From: Marinobacterium arenosum
GTDB taxonomy: Bacteria; Pseudomonadota; Gammaproteobacteria; Pseudomonadales; Balneatricaceae
DNA length: 64,000 nt
Direction: 5' to 3'
Assembly: GCF_019795155.1 (NCBI RefSeq)
Contig: NZ_JAILYN010000015.1
Coordinates: 28,599-92,598 of the forward strand
Positions within the stretch are counted from its first letter, which is position 1; each line of letters starts with the position of its first letter. The position numbers and the translations under genes were made by a program. Shown here in pieces: positions 26,037 to 35,250 of the stretch. The notes beneath the pieces are model-generated. The model ran no database searches and was not told where the DNA came from. It was given only the letters and a program-made list of their open reading frames with translations.

Positions 26037-26858
26037 ATGCCCGCCGAGACAGACAAGATCACCGATGGTCAGCGCCAGGGAATCGGCTCCCTGGAGATCG
26101 GCCTGCGCATTCTGGATACCCTGGCCGAGTCGCCCAAGGCGCTGACCCTGAAGAACCTGTCCGAGCAGCTGGAACTGTCGTCCAGTCGGCTGCACAAGTA
26201 CATGGTCAGCCTGATGCGTATGGGCTATATCGCCCAGGACAACGGCTACGGCTATACCCTCGGCAAGTCCAGCCTGACCCTCGGCGTCGCCGCCCTGAGC
26301 CGCATCGATCCCATCCAATCCGCTTTCGACGCCGCCGACCAGCTGAACCGCGACAGCGACAAGACCCTGTCGGTCACCGTCTGGAACGGTCATGCCCCGC
26401 TGGTGATCAAATGGCTGGACGCCAGCCTGCCGGTGGCGGTCAATGTCCGGCTGGGCATGGAGCTGTCGCCGTTCTATTCGGTTTCCGGCCGCATCTTCCT
26501 GGCCCACCTGCCCGAGGCGCGGCTCAACCAGATACTGGATGCGTTCTATAGCAACCCGCCAGCGCTGCCCCGCCACCAGGGCCAGACGCTTGACCGCAAC
26601 GCCTTCGAGGCTCACCTGCGACAGGTGCGCGAGGAGAACCTCTGTTGCTTCTACGGCGATTTCCTTCCAGATATCAATGTGGTGGGCAGTGCGATCCTCG
26701 ATATCAACGGCAACATTTCGTCGGTGATCAGCCTGATGGGCCTCAGCGGGGATATCGATGTGCGGCCGGGCAGCCGCTACAGCGAGATGGTGAAAAGCTG
26801 CGCCCGCCGCGTCACAGAAGCGATCTGCGGCCGCAGTCAGCGCCCGGAGCCCGGCTGA
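26037..26858 (+). CDS. IclR-family transcriptional regulator
   Basis: This 273-residue protein has an N-terminal winged HTH (about residues 18-80: SLEIGLRILDTLAE ... LSSSRLHKYMVSLMRMGYI). A C-terminal GAF-like effector domain contains the family segment VVGSAILDINGNISSVISLMG. IclR members commonly control aromatic and glyoxylate catabolism. It lies downstream of the ABC transporter in the same orientation and converges with the XylS-like gene, with a 21-base gap between stop codons. It may regulate the transporter or a neighbouring aromatic operon; the sequence does not say which. Confidence 0.87.
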   Translation: MPAETDKITDGQRQGIGSLEIGLRILDTLAESPKALTLKNLSEQLELSSSRLHKYMVSLMRMGYIAQDNGYGYTLGKSSLTLGVAALSRIDPIQSAFDAADQLNRDSDKTLSVTVWNGHAPLVIKWLDASLPVAVNVRLGMELSPFYSVSGRIFLAHLPEARLNQILDAFYSNPPALPRHQGQTLDRNAFEAHLRQVREENLCCFYGDFLPDINVVGSAILDINGNISSVISLMGLSGDIDVRPGSRYSEMVKSCARRVTEAICGRSQRPEPG

Positions 26859-26879
26859 GCGGGCTTCGGCCGTCGAATC

Positions 26880-27854
26880 TCAGCGGCGCTGACGCAGGGT
26901 TTCGGAGGGCAGTTCGCCGAACATCTTGCGGTAGTCCGACGAGAAGCGCCCCAGGTGGGAAAAACCGTAGTCCAACGCGACTTCGGTTACGTTGCGGATA
27001 GCCGCATTGTTCTGCAACTCCTCCCTCAGGCTCCGGAGCTTGGACTGTTTGATGAACAGCTTGGGGGTGACATTGAAGTATTTGGCAAACAGGTTGTAGA
27101 CCGTCCGCACACTGACGTTGGCCACCTGGGCCAGCTCCTCGACAGCAAGGTCGTCTCGGATGTGGGCTTCGATGTAGGCCATCAACTGTGAAAAACTGCG
27201 GTCATTGATCTGCATGTCAGGACCGGAGCCGGCATTGCTGTCGAACTGCTGCAACAGCTTGCGGATCAGGATATCGCGATAGGGTAGCTGCAGATGGCTC
27301 AGGTCCAGCTCGGTTTCGTTCGCCTCCAGCAGCAACGCATCGAGCAGGCGCATGAAGCCCAGCGACTGCTCGAGCTCAATCACTTTTCGCTCGAACCGAA
27401 CTCCCGACGCGGGCACCCGGCCGGACTGCGCCAGGCACACCTCCTTGACCAGCTCTTCGGGCACCTTGACGATCACCTTCTCGCAATCGGCGGAATAGGC
27501 CAGATCCATCTGCTCGCCCGGATTCATCATCAGGGCCTGGCCACGGGTCAACTTGAGGTTCTCGTCGCGGAACAACCAGCGACACTCCCCCTGGGTCACT
27601 ACCTGGAAATGATAGATACCCTGAAGCTCGGGGCAGCAGACCCGGACGTTATCACCATAACTGATGGAGGAGAGCCCGACCCCGGCAAAATCGCGATAGC
27701 GCAGCCGGGAGGCCGGTCGCCGGTCGCAATTCGAATCATTGAGCTCCAGCTTATGGTGGCCCACATGCTGGTTAACGTATCTGGACACTTCAAGCGGATG
27801 TGCCTGATCAAAGATCATGGCATTGCTGAGCACATTGGAGAACATCTGCCTCAC
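26880..27854 (-). CDS. benR: AraC-family activator of XylS/BenR type
   Basis: This 324-residue protein has an N-terminal effector/dimerisation domain (about 1-200) with XylS-like features (SRYVNQHVGHHKL, SISYGDNVRV, YSADCEKVIVKVP). The C-terminal AraC DNA-binding domain has two HTHs (AVEELAQVANVSVRTVYNLF and EVALDYGFSHLGRFSSDYRK), ending ELPSETLRQRR much like XylS. XylS/BenR activators respond to benzoate and bind TGCA-N6-GGNTA direct repeats. Three such pairs exist in this window, before benA, catechol dioxygenase copy 1 and the ABC transporter. The symbol is given by similarity and context. Confidence 0.88.
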   Translation of the reverse strand: MRQMFSNVLSNAMIFDQAHPLEVSRYVNQHVGHHKLELNDSNCDRRPASRLRYRDFAGVGLSSISYGDNVRVCCPELQGIYHFQVVTQGECRWLFRDENLKLTRGQALMMNPGEQMDLAYSADCEKVIVKVPEELVKEVCLAQSGRVPASGVRFERKVIELEQSLGFMRLLDALLLEANETELDLSHLQLPYRDILIRKLLQQFDSNAGSGPDMQINDRSFSQLMAYIEAHIRDDLAVEELAQVANVSVRTVYNLFAKYFNVTPKLFIKQSKLRSLREELQNNAAIRNVTEVALDYGFSHLGRFSSDYRKMFGELPSETLRQRR

Positions 27855-27944
27855 TCTGCTTTTGTAATTATTATTAATCGGTTCATTATAGGTAAACCAA
27901 GAGTGGATGCAACGCTTACTTTTTGATCAGTTCTCCCCGACGCT

Positions 27945-28817
27945 TCAGGCGACCTTGTCCATCACGAACTCGATAAAGGCCCGGGTCTTCACCGGCAGGC
28001 TCTGCCGGTGCGGATACAGCATGTGCATGGTGCGGCCCTGCATCGACCACTCCGGCAGCAGCTGGATCAGTTCGCCACGCGCCAGCTCCTCCGTCACCAC
28101 GTAGCGCGGCATGCAGCAGGCACCCAGGCCACGCTTGACCGCATCCACGGCGAAGCGGATCTCATCGGTACGCAGATGGGCGTGAGGCGTGAAGGTGACA
28201 CCATGGCCATCGCCATCCTGGAAGCGCCAGAAGGCCGACCGCTTGAGCACCACCAGCGGCAACTCGGCCAGCTGTTCCGGCTGCGTCGGTTCCGGATAAC
28301 GGTCGAGCAGTTCCGGCGTTGCCACCACCACCATCTCGGTCTCCATCAGCGGACGCGATACCCAGTCGTTGAGGGTGACCTTACCCAGCCGAAAGGCGAT
28401 ATCGATACTGTTCTTGACCAGGTCGACATTCTGGTTGCTAAGGAACATCTCCACCGTGATCCGGGGGTTGATCTCCATGAACTCGAACACCCAGTCCTTG
28501 ACGTAGTGGTGGCCCAGCGTCAGCGGCGCGGTGATCTTAATATCGCCGGACAGCGACGACAGCTCGCTATTCACATCCTCGGAGCGCATCTCCAGCTCGG
28601 ACATCACCGGCTCCAGGCTGTGATAAAAACGCTGCCCGGACTCGGTCAGGCCGAACTTCTTCGAGCTGCGGTGTACCAGCTTGTAGCCCAGCTGCTGTTC
28701 GAACGCCTGCAGGCGACGGGACAGGGTCGAGGTCGGGATATCCAGATAACGGGCAGCCGCCACCAGACTGCCCTTTTCGACCACTTTGATGAAGTAGTAC
28801 AGATCCTGATAGTTCAT
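27945..28817 (-). CDS. LysR-family transcriptional regulator
   Basis: This 290-residue LTTR begins MNYQDLYYFIKVVEKGSLVA, with the recognition helix around TSTLSRRLQAFEQQLGYKLV (about residues 29-48). The effector domain starts near residue 90 (DIKITAPLTLGHHYVKDWVFEF). The YYF...PTSTLSRRLQ pattern resembles the large LTTR subfamily that often controls a divergent oxidoreductase. Here the divergent neighbour is the luciferase-like monooxygenase, a probable target (inference). Confidence 0.86.
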   Translation of the reverse strand: MNYQDLYYFIKVVEKGSLVAAARYLDIPTSTLSRRLQAFEQQLGYKLVHRSSKKFGLTESGQRFYHSLEPVMSELEMRSEDVNSELSSLSGDIKITAPLTLGHHYVKDWVFEFMEINPRITVEMFLSNQNVDLVKNSIDIAFRLGKVTLNDWVSRPLMETEMVVVATPELLDRYPEPTQPEQLAELPLVVLKRSAFWRFQDGDGHGVTFTPHAHLRTDEIRFAVDAVKRGLGACCMPRYVVTEELARGELIQLLPEWSMQGRTMHMLYPHRQSLPVKTRAFIEFVMDKVA

Positions 28818-29140
28818 AGTCTTATTCCCAAAAATGAAATCACAGCTTCCCGCGCATCCGCTAGATAAATATCCCTACCGACCTATATTGGTCAACAGCC
28901 AATGCGGATAATTTCGCAGCCATTAAGGGATCGTCCGCTGACATAGCGCTCCTTCACGGGTACGCCGTCAGGATATTCATAATGCCAAAAATAGAATCAA
29001 CACCCCGGCTGAGGATAGGGTCACCGTGCTGAAGGTCGCCATCTCCTAGCGCCCGTATTACCCGCTGATTTGCCTTCTGGCTGCTCCCCCGCCGCGCGCA
29101 TGGCAAACGCTGAGCCCAACCTACCCATTCAGGAAGCCTT
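28818..29140. other. 323-base divergent intergenic region (LysR / luciferase-like gene)
   Basis: No gene is supportable. A short inverted repeat ATTGG-TCAACAG-CCAAT lies near 28886-28902 and could be an LTTR site. The interval presumably holds both divergent promoters, but no clear -35/-10 pair was identified. Confidence 0.5.
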
Positions 29141-30154
29141 ATGACTTTGAAACTTTCCGTCGTCGACCAGTCCCCCGTGCAGGGCCTGCCCAGTGATCTT
29201 TCTCCAGTTGCCCTGACGGTCGATCTGGCCCGCGCCTGTGACCGCCTCGGCTATCACCGCTACTGGCTTGCCGAGCACCACAACAGCGTCAACTTCGCCG
29301 GCCCCTGCCCGGAGATTCTGATCAGCCATATCGCCAGCGTGACCGACCGTATCCGCGTCGGCAGCGGCGGTGTGATGCTGACCCACTACAGCCCTTACAA
29401 GGTGGCCGAACAGTTCAGCATGTTGGAAACCCTCTACCCGGGCCGTATCGACCTGGGTATCGGCCGCGCCCCCGGTGGCGACGGCCTGGCCAGCCATGCC
29501 CTCGCCTACCCGGCCCAGCCGGGCCTGGAAAACTATGCCGAACAGGCTTGGCTAGTGCAGCACCTGCTGCACCGAACCCTGCCGGAAGGCCATTCATACC
29601 AGCCCCTGCAGCTGATGCCAGGCCAACCCGCCACTCCGGAAACCTGGATGCTGGGTTCCAGCGGCGGTAGCGCCGGCCTGGCCGGGCAGGTCGGCATGAA
29701 AATGGCGCTGGCCCTGTTCATCAGTCCGGACTCGGCACCGCCCAGCGTGATCACCGAATACAAGCAGGCCTGGTACGAGGCCGGCCATGAGGGTGAGCCC
29801 GAAGCCAGCATCGCCGTTGCCGCCCTCTGCGCCGACAGTCGTGAGGAGGCTGAATACCTGGCCGCTCCGGCGGTGTACTGGAAAGTGAAAGCGTTCCGCC
29901 AAGGCGTCCGCGAAGTGCTGAAAAGCCCCGCCGAAGCAGTGCACCTGAAAAAGCAGCTGAGCCTGTCCGACCAGGCCTTCTTCGATGCGGTGTTGAACTC
30001 GATGATTTTGGGGACGCCGGAGGCATGTGCCGATCAGATCTGCCGCGTGGCGGACCGCTATCAGTCAGAGGAAGTGGGGATTGTCACGGTGACTCACGAC
30101 TACCGCCATCGTCTGAGCAGTTATCAACGCCTGGCGGAAACGTTGATCGGCTAG
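29141..30154 (+). CDS. Luciferase-like (LLM class) flavin-dependent oxidoreductase
   Basis: This 337-residue bacterial-luciferase-fold protein shows LLM group 1 features: SVVDQSPVQG at the N-terminus, YWLAEHHNSVNFAGPCPEIL near residue 50, the flavin-region LGIGRAPGGD, and MLGSSGGSAGLAGQVG. Members use FMNH2 or F420 to oxidise diverse organic substrates. No specific substrate can be assigned. Position inside the aromatic island, next to a divergent LysR regulator, suggests an accessory aromatic or stress-linked role. Confidence 0.87.
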   Translation: MTLKLSVVDQSPVQGLPSDLSPVALTVDLARACDRLGYHRYWLAEHHNSVNFAGPCPEILISHIASVTDRIRVGSGGVMLTHYSPYKVAEQFSMLETLYPGRIDLGIGRAPGGDGLASHALAYPAQPGLENYAEQAWLVQHLLHRTLPEGHSYQPLQLMPGQPATPETWMLGSSGGSAGLAGQVGMKMALALFISPDSAPPSVITEYKQAWYEAGHEGEPEASIAVAALCADSREEAEYLAAPAVYWKVKAFRQGVREVLKSPAEAVHLKKQLSLSDQAFFDAVLNSMILGTPEACADQICRVADRYQSEEVGIVTVTHDYRHRLSSYQRLAETLIG

Positions 30155-30490
30155 TATTGATAACAGTTGTGCTTATCGGGATTCAGCGCTTGCAGTACTC
30201 TATTCAAATGAAGGCCCAAGTGCTGAGCCAACCCAAGACCTTCCCAAGACATCCAAAGCATAGAGGCACAGGCTAAACCCGCACTCTACCTTCAGCTGCT
30301 TACAGCATCCTATCTTTTTATCACCCCCGACCTGCGTGGCCCATCCAGCGCGGCCCAACGTCTATTTCGACAGTGCAAAAGTCATAACCTAGAACCCACA
30401 GCAAGCATTCGCAGAAACAAAAAGGGCCACCCCAAACCGACGAAGGGGCAGTCGGTTTGGGGTGGCCCGATTTGGGTTGGCTTGAGTAGA
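30155..30490. other. 336-base intergenic region between convergent genes
   Basis: No gene is seen between the luciferase-like gene and catechol dioxygenase copy 2. The only clear signal is the strong minus-strand terminator at 30413-30468. The remainder shows no repeat or promoter pattern that I can defend. Confidence 0.55.
30413..30468 (-). terminator. Strong rho-independent terminator of the phenol operon
   Basis: A perfect 17-bp inverted repeat, GGGCCACCCCAAACCGA (30424-30440) and its complement (30452-30468), has an 11-base loop. On the minus strand it is followed by TTTTTGTTT. It lies 22 bases beyond the stop of catechol dioxygenase copy 2, the last gene of the dmpK-to-dmpB transcript. 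Confidence 0.93.
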
Positions 30491-31414
30491 TCAAGTCAAC
30501 ACGGTCAGGAAGCGATCGTTCAGGGCGCGATCATGGTAGAAGATCGCCTTGCCCAGCTGGTCGGTAGTCCAGGTCACCGGTTCATGGTCCGGGTAGTGGT
30601 AGTCACCGCCGCAGAACACTTCGCTGCGGTTGCCGGACGGGTCGAAGAAGTAGATGGTCTTGCCGTGGGTCAGGCCATGACGGGTCGGGCCGATATCCAG
30701 CGAGGTGTCGGTCATCGAGATCAGGTCCGCGGCGCGCAGCACGTCTTCCCAGGTTTCCAGCAAGAAAGAGGCGTGATGCAGCTTGCCCGGCTCCGGACAT
30801 TCGATGAAGGCCACGTCGTGGGCTTTCTGGCTGACGGTCAGGAACAGTGCCGGCCGCTTGCCCTCGTCATCGATCACCTGTTCGGCGATGTCGAAGCCCA
30901 ATACGTCCTGGAACAGTTTTGCCGTGCCTTCGATGTTCGGACCATACAGCAGACAGTGGTCGAAACGGGTGGCGCGCATGCCGGTCAGGTCACGCGGCCA
31001 GGCTTCCGGGTTGACCTGCTCCACGCCCCACTTGCCGGTCTGCTCCTTCTCGGCATAGATCTCGAACATGTGACCGGTCGGCGAATCGAAGCGCACCCGG
31101 CGGCCGCAGCCCTTCAGCTCGCCGGCGGGAATCTGTTCGACATCCTGGCCATAATCCTTCAGCGCCTGCTCGAGCTGCGCCAGCACCTCGCTGTTCAACA
31201 CCTTGTAACCGACGAAATCCATGCCCGGCTGGTCCGCTTCGCGCAGCACCACCGAGAACTTGTCGACCTCGGTCCAGCCCTTCAGGTAGACACGGCCCTG
31301 ATCGTCGCGATCGACCTCGATCAGCCCCAGCAGGTCACGGTAGTGACCCAGAGCCTCTTCCATATCCAGTACGCGCAACTGAATGTGTCCCGGACGCATT
31401 ACACCTTTTTTCAT
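30491..31414 (-). CDS. dmpB: Catechol 2,3-dioxygenase, copy 2 (phenol operon)
   Basis: This 307-residue extradiol dioxygenase is colinear with copy 1 at 20201-21124. The Fe(II) ligands are His153 (RFDHCLLYG), His214 (KLHHASF) and Glu265 (NRSEVFCGG). It turns catechol from the phenol hydroxylase into 2-hydroxymuconic semialdehyde. It starts 5 bases after the DmpQ-type ferredoxin stop and ends the phenol operon, in the order seen in dmp operons (K-L-M-N-O-P-Q-B). The two copies differ throughout, most visibly in the linker around residues 185-200, so they are not a recent duplication. Confidence 0.95.
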   Translation of the reverse strand: MKKGVMRPGHIQLRVLDMEEALGHYRDLLGLIEVDRDDQGRVYLKGWTEVDKFSVVLREADQPGMDFVGYKVLNSEVLAQLEQALKDYGQDVEQIPAGELKGCGRRVRFDSPTGHMFEIYAEKEQTGKWGVEQVNPEAWPRDLTGMRATRFDHCLLYGPNIEGTAKLFQDVLGFDIAEQVIDDEGKRPALFLTVSQKAHDVAFIECPEPGKLHHASFLLETWEDVLRAADLISMTDTSLDIGPTRHGLTHGKTIYFFDPSGNRSEVFCGGDYHYPDHEPVTWTTDQLGKAIFYHDRALNDRFLTVLT

Positions 31415-31419
31415 GCTAA

Positions 31420-31800
31420 TTACCTTTTATTGTTCTGTTGGTCTGGCTGATCCGCCGCATGGCAACTGACGGCTATCTCGGGCGGATCCGGTTTGATCAG
31501 CAAATCACCGCGGGCATACACCCGACAGGCCAGTACCGTGCCACCGGCCTCCTGTTCGGGAGAGACCCAGGCGCGGCTCATCCGTTTACTGAAGTAGTCA
31601 CCCTGCAAGATGCGGATGCGGCATTTTCCGCAGCCGCCACCGCGGCAGCCCACCGGAATCAACTGCTGACCGGCGCGTTCCATCGCCACCAGCACGCTGA
31701 TCTCCGGTTCCGCCTTGAAGCAGGTGTCACTGTCAGCCAGCGCCACCTGATGCGGTGTCTGCATCCCCGGCTGCGGATGCCGGTTGTTATGGTTATCCAT
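31420..31800 (-). CDS. dmpQ: Plant-type [2Fe-2S] ferredoxin, XylT/DmpQ type
   Basis: This protein of about 126 residues has the cluster pattern Cys52-X4-Cys57-X2-Cys60 ([10 protein letters not shown]) and a distal Cys92 ([11 protein letters not shown]). XylT/DmpQ ferredoxins re-reduce the active-site iron of catechol 2,3-dioxygenase after it is inactivated by substituted catechols. The gene position immediately before dmpB fits that role. The ATG at 31800 has GAGGT upstream and is preferred over an in-frame start at 31845. The N-terminus (first 20 residues) and C-terminal tail are longer than in typical XylT. Confidence 0.88.
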   Translation of the reverse strand: MDNHNNRHPQPGMQTPHQVALADSDTCFKAEPEISVLVAMERAGQQLIPVGCRGGGCGKCRIRILQGDYFSKRMSRAWVSPEQEAGGTVLACRVYARGDLLIKPDPPEIAVSCHAADQPDQQNNKR

Positions 31801-31867
31801 CGGTTCAGACCTCACTCTTCGCCCTGACGGGCACCAGAAGCTCATCTGATCATCGGCTGTTCAAAAC

Positions 31868-31942
31868 ATCTGAACCAGCGGCTGCGATGGAAACATGCAA
31901 TCCCGAATGCGGGTGTTTCCATCGCCGCCACCTGGTCAGATC
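31868..31942 (-). repeat. Extended intercistronic stem-loop between dmpP and dmpQ
   Basis: GCGATGGAAACA (31884-31895) pairs perfectly with TGTTTCCATCGC (31914-31925). The stem is extended outward by ATCTGAACCAG with CTGGTCAGAT (one bulge) and inward by CCCG/CGGG. The structure includes the dmpP stop codon. No T-run follows on the minus strand, so partial attenuation or an mRNA processing/stabiliser element is more likely than termination. Confidence 0.6.
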
Positions 31943-32997
31943 CGCTTGAACAAGGCCGAGCGGGCCTGCTCATCAGCGCCATCGGCGGCGGTGAAGAAGC
32001 GTTCCATATGGATATCGCGCTCAAACAGGCGACCCTGCATCAGCGCCGTGATAGCGGCATCGATCATCGGCGGTGGACCACATAGGTAGGCCTTGTGGCC
32101 GTTGAACTTGCCGTCGAAATAGTCGATGGCGGCCTCGTGGACGAAACCGGTGAAGCCCTCCCAGTCATCCCCCACTTCCGGAGCGTTGAGCGCCGGGATG
32201 TAGTGGAAGTTGTCGTGTTGCTCAGCCAGCTGGAGATAGAGCTCGCGGTTGTACAACTCACTGACGTTGCGGGCGCCCTGGAACAGGTAGATCTGGCGCG
32301 GGTCGTTCTCCTCCAACAGTTCCAGCACCATCGACTGCGGGCTGGACACACCGGAACCACCGCCGATAAAGATCACATCCTGGCTGTCGGACTTGCGGGT
32401 GAAGAACTGGCCATAGGGGCCCGAGATATCGAGCGTATCGCCTACCTGCAACTGATCGTGCAGGTAACCGGTACCGGCACCGTTCGGCACCCGGCGCACA
32501 TGCAGCTCGACGGTTCGGCTGTCGGACGGCTTGTTGGCGATGGAGAAGGCACGGCTGCCCTCCACCCCGGGGATGTGCAGGTTGACGTACTGACCGGCCT
32601 GGAACTCAATTGCGCCGTCCAGTTCGAACCAGATCCCCTTGATGGTCGGCGACAGGTCCCTGATCTCGGTGACGGTGCCGACAAAGTCGCGCACCGGGTA
32701 GCCGGCGAAATCCGGATCCACATCGATATCGGCTTCGAGCGTCAGGTCGGACTCCGGCTTGGCGCAGCAGGCCAGTACCACGCCCTCTTCGCGCTCGCTG
32801 TCCATCAGCGCAAACGGCGAGGCGTCACCCAGATCGACATCGCCATCGGTAACCGTGCATTTGCAGGTGCCGCAGGTCCCGTGGCCACAAGCGAACGGCA
32901 GCCACACACCCTGACGCAGCGCGGCATCGAGGATGGTCTGATCGTCATCGACCTGAATTACGTCGCCGGTCGGTTCAATGGTTACTTCATACGTCAT
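31936..32997 (-). CDS. dmpP: Phenol hydroxylase reductase component
   Basis: This 353-residue FAD/[2Fe-2S] reductase has an N-terminal ferredoxin domain with Cys37, Cys42 and Cys45 (FACGHGTCGTCKC) and a distal Cys near 77 (VVLACCAKPE). A FAD domain (SRAFSIANKPSD) and an NAD domain (FIGGGSGVSSPQSMVLEL and YLCGPPPMIDAAI) follow. It feeds electrons from NADH to the DmpLNO hydroxylase. It lies 15 bases downstream of dmpO. Confidence 0.95.
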   Translation of the reverse strand: MTYEVTIEPTGDVIQVDDDQTILDAALRQGVWLPFACGHGTCGTCKCTVTDGDVDLGDASPFALMDSEREEGVVLACCAKPESDLTLEADIDVDPDFAGYPVRDFVGTVTEIRDLSPTIKGIWFELDGAIEFQAGQYVNLHIPGVEGSRAFSIANKPSDSRTVELHVRRVPNGAGTGYLHDQLQVGDTLDISGPYGQFFTRKSDSQDVIFIGGGSGVSSPQSMVLELLEENDPRQIYLFQGARNVSELYNRELYLQLAEQHDNFHYIPALNAPEVGDDWEGFTGFVHEAAIDYFDGKFNGHKAYLCGPPPMIDAAITALMQGRLFERDIHMERFFTAADGADEQARSALFKRI

Positions 32998-33012
32998 AGC
33001 TATTACCTCCGG

Positions 33013-33375
33013 TTAGATACCGGCATTGCGGAAGCCCTTGAGCTCTGGCGTGACAAAGCGGAACAGGGACTTGTGGTCGGCACCCAGCTCGGCCAGGGTC
33101 TGGTCCGGCTGCGGATTGATCGGTTGGTTGTCCAGCTGCCACTGGGCGGTTTGCCAGTTGATCTGGCTGAACTCCGGATGCTGGCTGAACGCTTCCGGCA
33201 GCACGTTGGCGAGCACATCGCCGAAACGCATATCCGGCGACAGCGGGAAAGCCTTGGCAGCACAGAACATCAGGTGACGGTCCCAGCCGAAATAGACGAC
33301 GATATTGCCGCCAAAGTTGGCCTTGGCATCCAGTACCTGGCCCTGATAGTTATCGGTAATCGCGTGTACAGGCAT
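33013..33375 (-). CDS. dmpO: Phenol hydroxylase gamma subunit
   Basis: This 120-residue protein is MPVHAITDNYQGQVLDAKAN at its start, the characteristic N-terminus of DmpO/PhhO-type subunits. It is the small structural subunit of the alpha2beta2gamma2 multicomponent phenol hydroxylase and carries no cofactor. Position between dmpN and dmpP and length agree with the family. Confidence 0.94.
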   Translation of the reverse strand: MPVHAITDNYQGQVLDAKANFGGNIVVYFGWDRHLMFCAAKAFPLSPDMRFGDVLANVLPEAFSQHPEFSQINWQTAQWQLDNQPINPQPDQTLAELGADHKSLFRFVTPELKGFRNAGI

Positions 33376-33448
33376 GTCGTGTACCTTCTTTACAGGGGCC
33401 GCCGACGGCGTCGGGCGCCGGCAGCCTAATTAACGTGCCGCGTGCCGA

Positions 33449-34951
33449 TCAGGCGACGCCCTTCCACTTTTTCCAGCGCAGCTCGTCCGGCGAGCCTTTC
33501 ATATCCATGTTGTCGGCGCCGACATTCATGCGGTAGTAATCGCGCAGGATGTCCTCGACCCCCGGGCCACCACAGTTGCCCTGGAAGATCTGGTGCACCG
33601 GCAGCCAGGACTGAACGAACTTCTCCGGCTCCTCCTCGAAGATGTCCTTACAGCCGTCGGAGCAGAAGTGGTAGCGCTCGCCGTTGTGGACGCAGTCGCG
33701 ATAGGCGATCTGGGTCGGATCGTCCATTTCGGTGAACAGCATCGGGATCTGGCAGGTCTGGCACAGCTGCGGCAGGCCGGATGTGTAGAAGCGCTCACCC
33801 TTGGCTTCCATCTCCTTGGCCAGTTCCCAGCGCGGCCGGTAGTACTTGTCGAAGGTGTCCGGGTACTTGGCGGACAGCCAGTCCAGCTCTTCGTCGGTCG
33901 GAATCCAGGTGTGGAAACCGGCGGCATGACCGTGGGTGTAGAAGGTCCACCAGGCCTGATGGGAGATATGCTCTTTCTCCTTCTCGATCACGTCGGCGTA
34001 CTTCGGCATGCGGATGCCATAGCGGGCCAGGTCCTTGAACAGCGCGCCGCCGGCCTCCTCGAAGTAGACCTCCCAGGCCTCCTTCCAGGACATCACCTTG
34101 TTCGGCAGCATGTAGTCCATCATCATCGAAACGATGGTCAGCAGGCGGGAGCCACGCCAGAACCACTTGTCGATCCACTTCTGCACGACCGGAACGTTGT
34201 CCTCGTGCTGCTCCAGCAGGAACTTGATGATCTCCAGCCCCAGGGTCATATGACGTGCTTCGTCGGACTGGGCCGAGAAACCAAAGGTCACAGTCGCCAT
34301 ATCGCCGTTGTGGGCGGCACCCGACATGAACGGCACGAACAGCAGGTTGGTCAGCACGTACTCGAACGAGAAGCCGATGGCGATCATGAACTCGAACGGA
34401 CCGGCACTACGGGCATCATTGAAAAACGACTTCGGTACTGACAGGTACCACACGCGATCATGCATGTGGCTGTATTCCTGTAGCCCGTCGAAGAACTTGT
34501 TGTAATGGCTCATCGCGTGGATCTGGGTCTGCACGTGGCGCAGCTCATCCAGCGATTGCATCTGGCAGGCCACCCGGGCGCCGACGCCGCCGAACTGACG
34601 ACCGACATGGGCAAAGCCCTGGTAGGCCTGGTACTCCAGCGGCGATACGCCGGTCAGGAACAGTTTCACCGCATTGACGTAGCGCGGATCGGACACATTC
34701 AGGTGACCATCGTTCTGGGCGAAGGCATCGAAGATGGCGTACAGCTTCTTCTCTTTCTCAGCCTGGTATTTCCAGTAGGCATCCATGGTCAGGCGGAACG
34801 GATCTTCCCACTTCGACCAGTCGGTAATCTTGATCCCTTCGAACTCCTCAAACGGGAACGCCTTGTTGCGATCCTCGTAGGAGAATTCCCAATCGAGATC
34901 ACGCGTCAACAGGCGATATTTCTCTTTAATATTCAGTTTTTTAGCTGCCAT
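33449..34951 (-). CDS. dmpN: Phenol hydroxylase alpha (diiron oxygenase) subunit
   Basis: This 500-residue catalytic subunit belongs to the bacterial multicomponent monooxygenases. Diiron ligands are visible as Glu106, Glu136 with His139 (DELRHVQ), Glu197, and Glu231 with His234 (DEARHM). A cysteine-containing C-terminal region (LCQTCQIPM ... FCSDGCKDIF) resembles the YHS-like metal-binding tail typical of DmpN. It hydroxylates phenol to catechol using O2 and electrons from DmpP with the effector DmpM. SD and operon order match the family. Confidence 0.96.
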   Translation of the reverse strand: MAAKKLNIKEKYRLLTRDLDWEFSYEDRNKAFPFEEFEGIKITDWSKWEDPFRLTMDAYWKYQAEKEKKLYAIFDAFAQNDGHLNVSDPRYVNAVKLFLTGVSPLEYQAYQGFAHVGRQFGGVGARVACQMQSLDELRHVQTQIHAMSHYNKFFDGLQEYSHMHDRVWYLSVPKSFFNDARSAGPFEFMIAIGFSFEYVLTNLLFVPFMSGAAHNGDMATVTFGFSAQSDEARHMTLGLEIIKFLLEQHEDNVPVVQKWIDKWFWRGSRLLTIVSMMMDYMLPNKVMSWKEAWEVYFEEAGGALFKDLARYGIRMPKYADVIEKEKEHISHQAWWTFYTHGHAAGFHTWIPTDEELDWLSAKYPDTFDKYYRPRWELAKEMEAKGERFYTSGLPQLCQTCQIPMLFTEMDDPTQIAYRDCVHNGERYHFCSDGCKDIFEEEPEKFVQSWLPVHQIFQGNCGGPGVEDILRDYYRMNVGADNMDMKGSPDELRWKKWKGVA

Positions 34952-34968
34952 GATCGGTCACCTTGTTA

Positions 34969-35244
34969 TTATTCGTTCCAGTGCAGGGAAAGCGCGTCGT
35001 CGTCCTCTTCGACGTTACCGCCCAGGGTGATCAGGTTGACGTGCAGTTCCTGCACGTCCCAGTCGCGGCCCATCTTCTCTTCGACGGTCTCGCGACGAAC
35101 CACCAGTCGGCCTTCCCGCTCGACACGTACCATTGCCGGCATGTGGATCACGGTGGAATCAGGGTTGTCCTCTTCGATCGCCTCGACGATGAAACGGGAT
35201 TCCTCGTTATCCTGCAGTGCGATGTAAACCTTTGACATTTCCAA
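34969..35244 (-). CDS. dmpM: Phenol hydroxylase effector (regulatory) protein
   Basis: This 91-residue cofactor-less coupling protein of the MmoB/DmpM family begins SKVYIALQDNEESRFIVEAI, with PDSTVIHMPAMVRVERE in the middle. It binds the hydroxylase to promote O2 activation and turnover. It lies between dmpL (6 bases upstream) and dmpN (17 bases downstream) in the canonical order. Confidence 0.94.
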   Translation of the reverse strand: MEMSKVYIALQDNEESRFIVEAIEEDNPDSTVIHMPAMVRVEREGRLVVRRETVEEKMGRDWDVQELHVNLITLGGNVEEDDDALSLHWNE

Positions 35245-35250
35245 TTCCCC

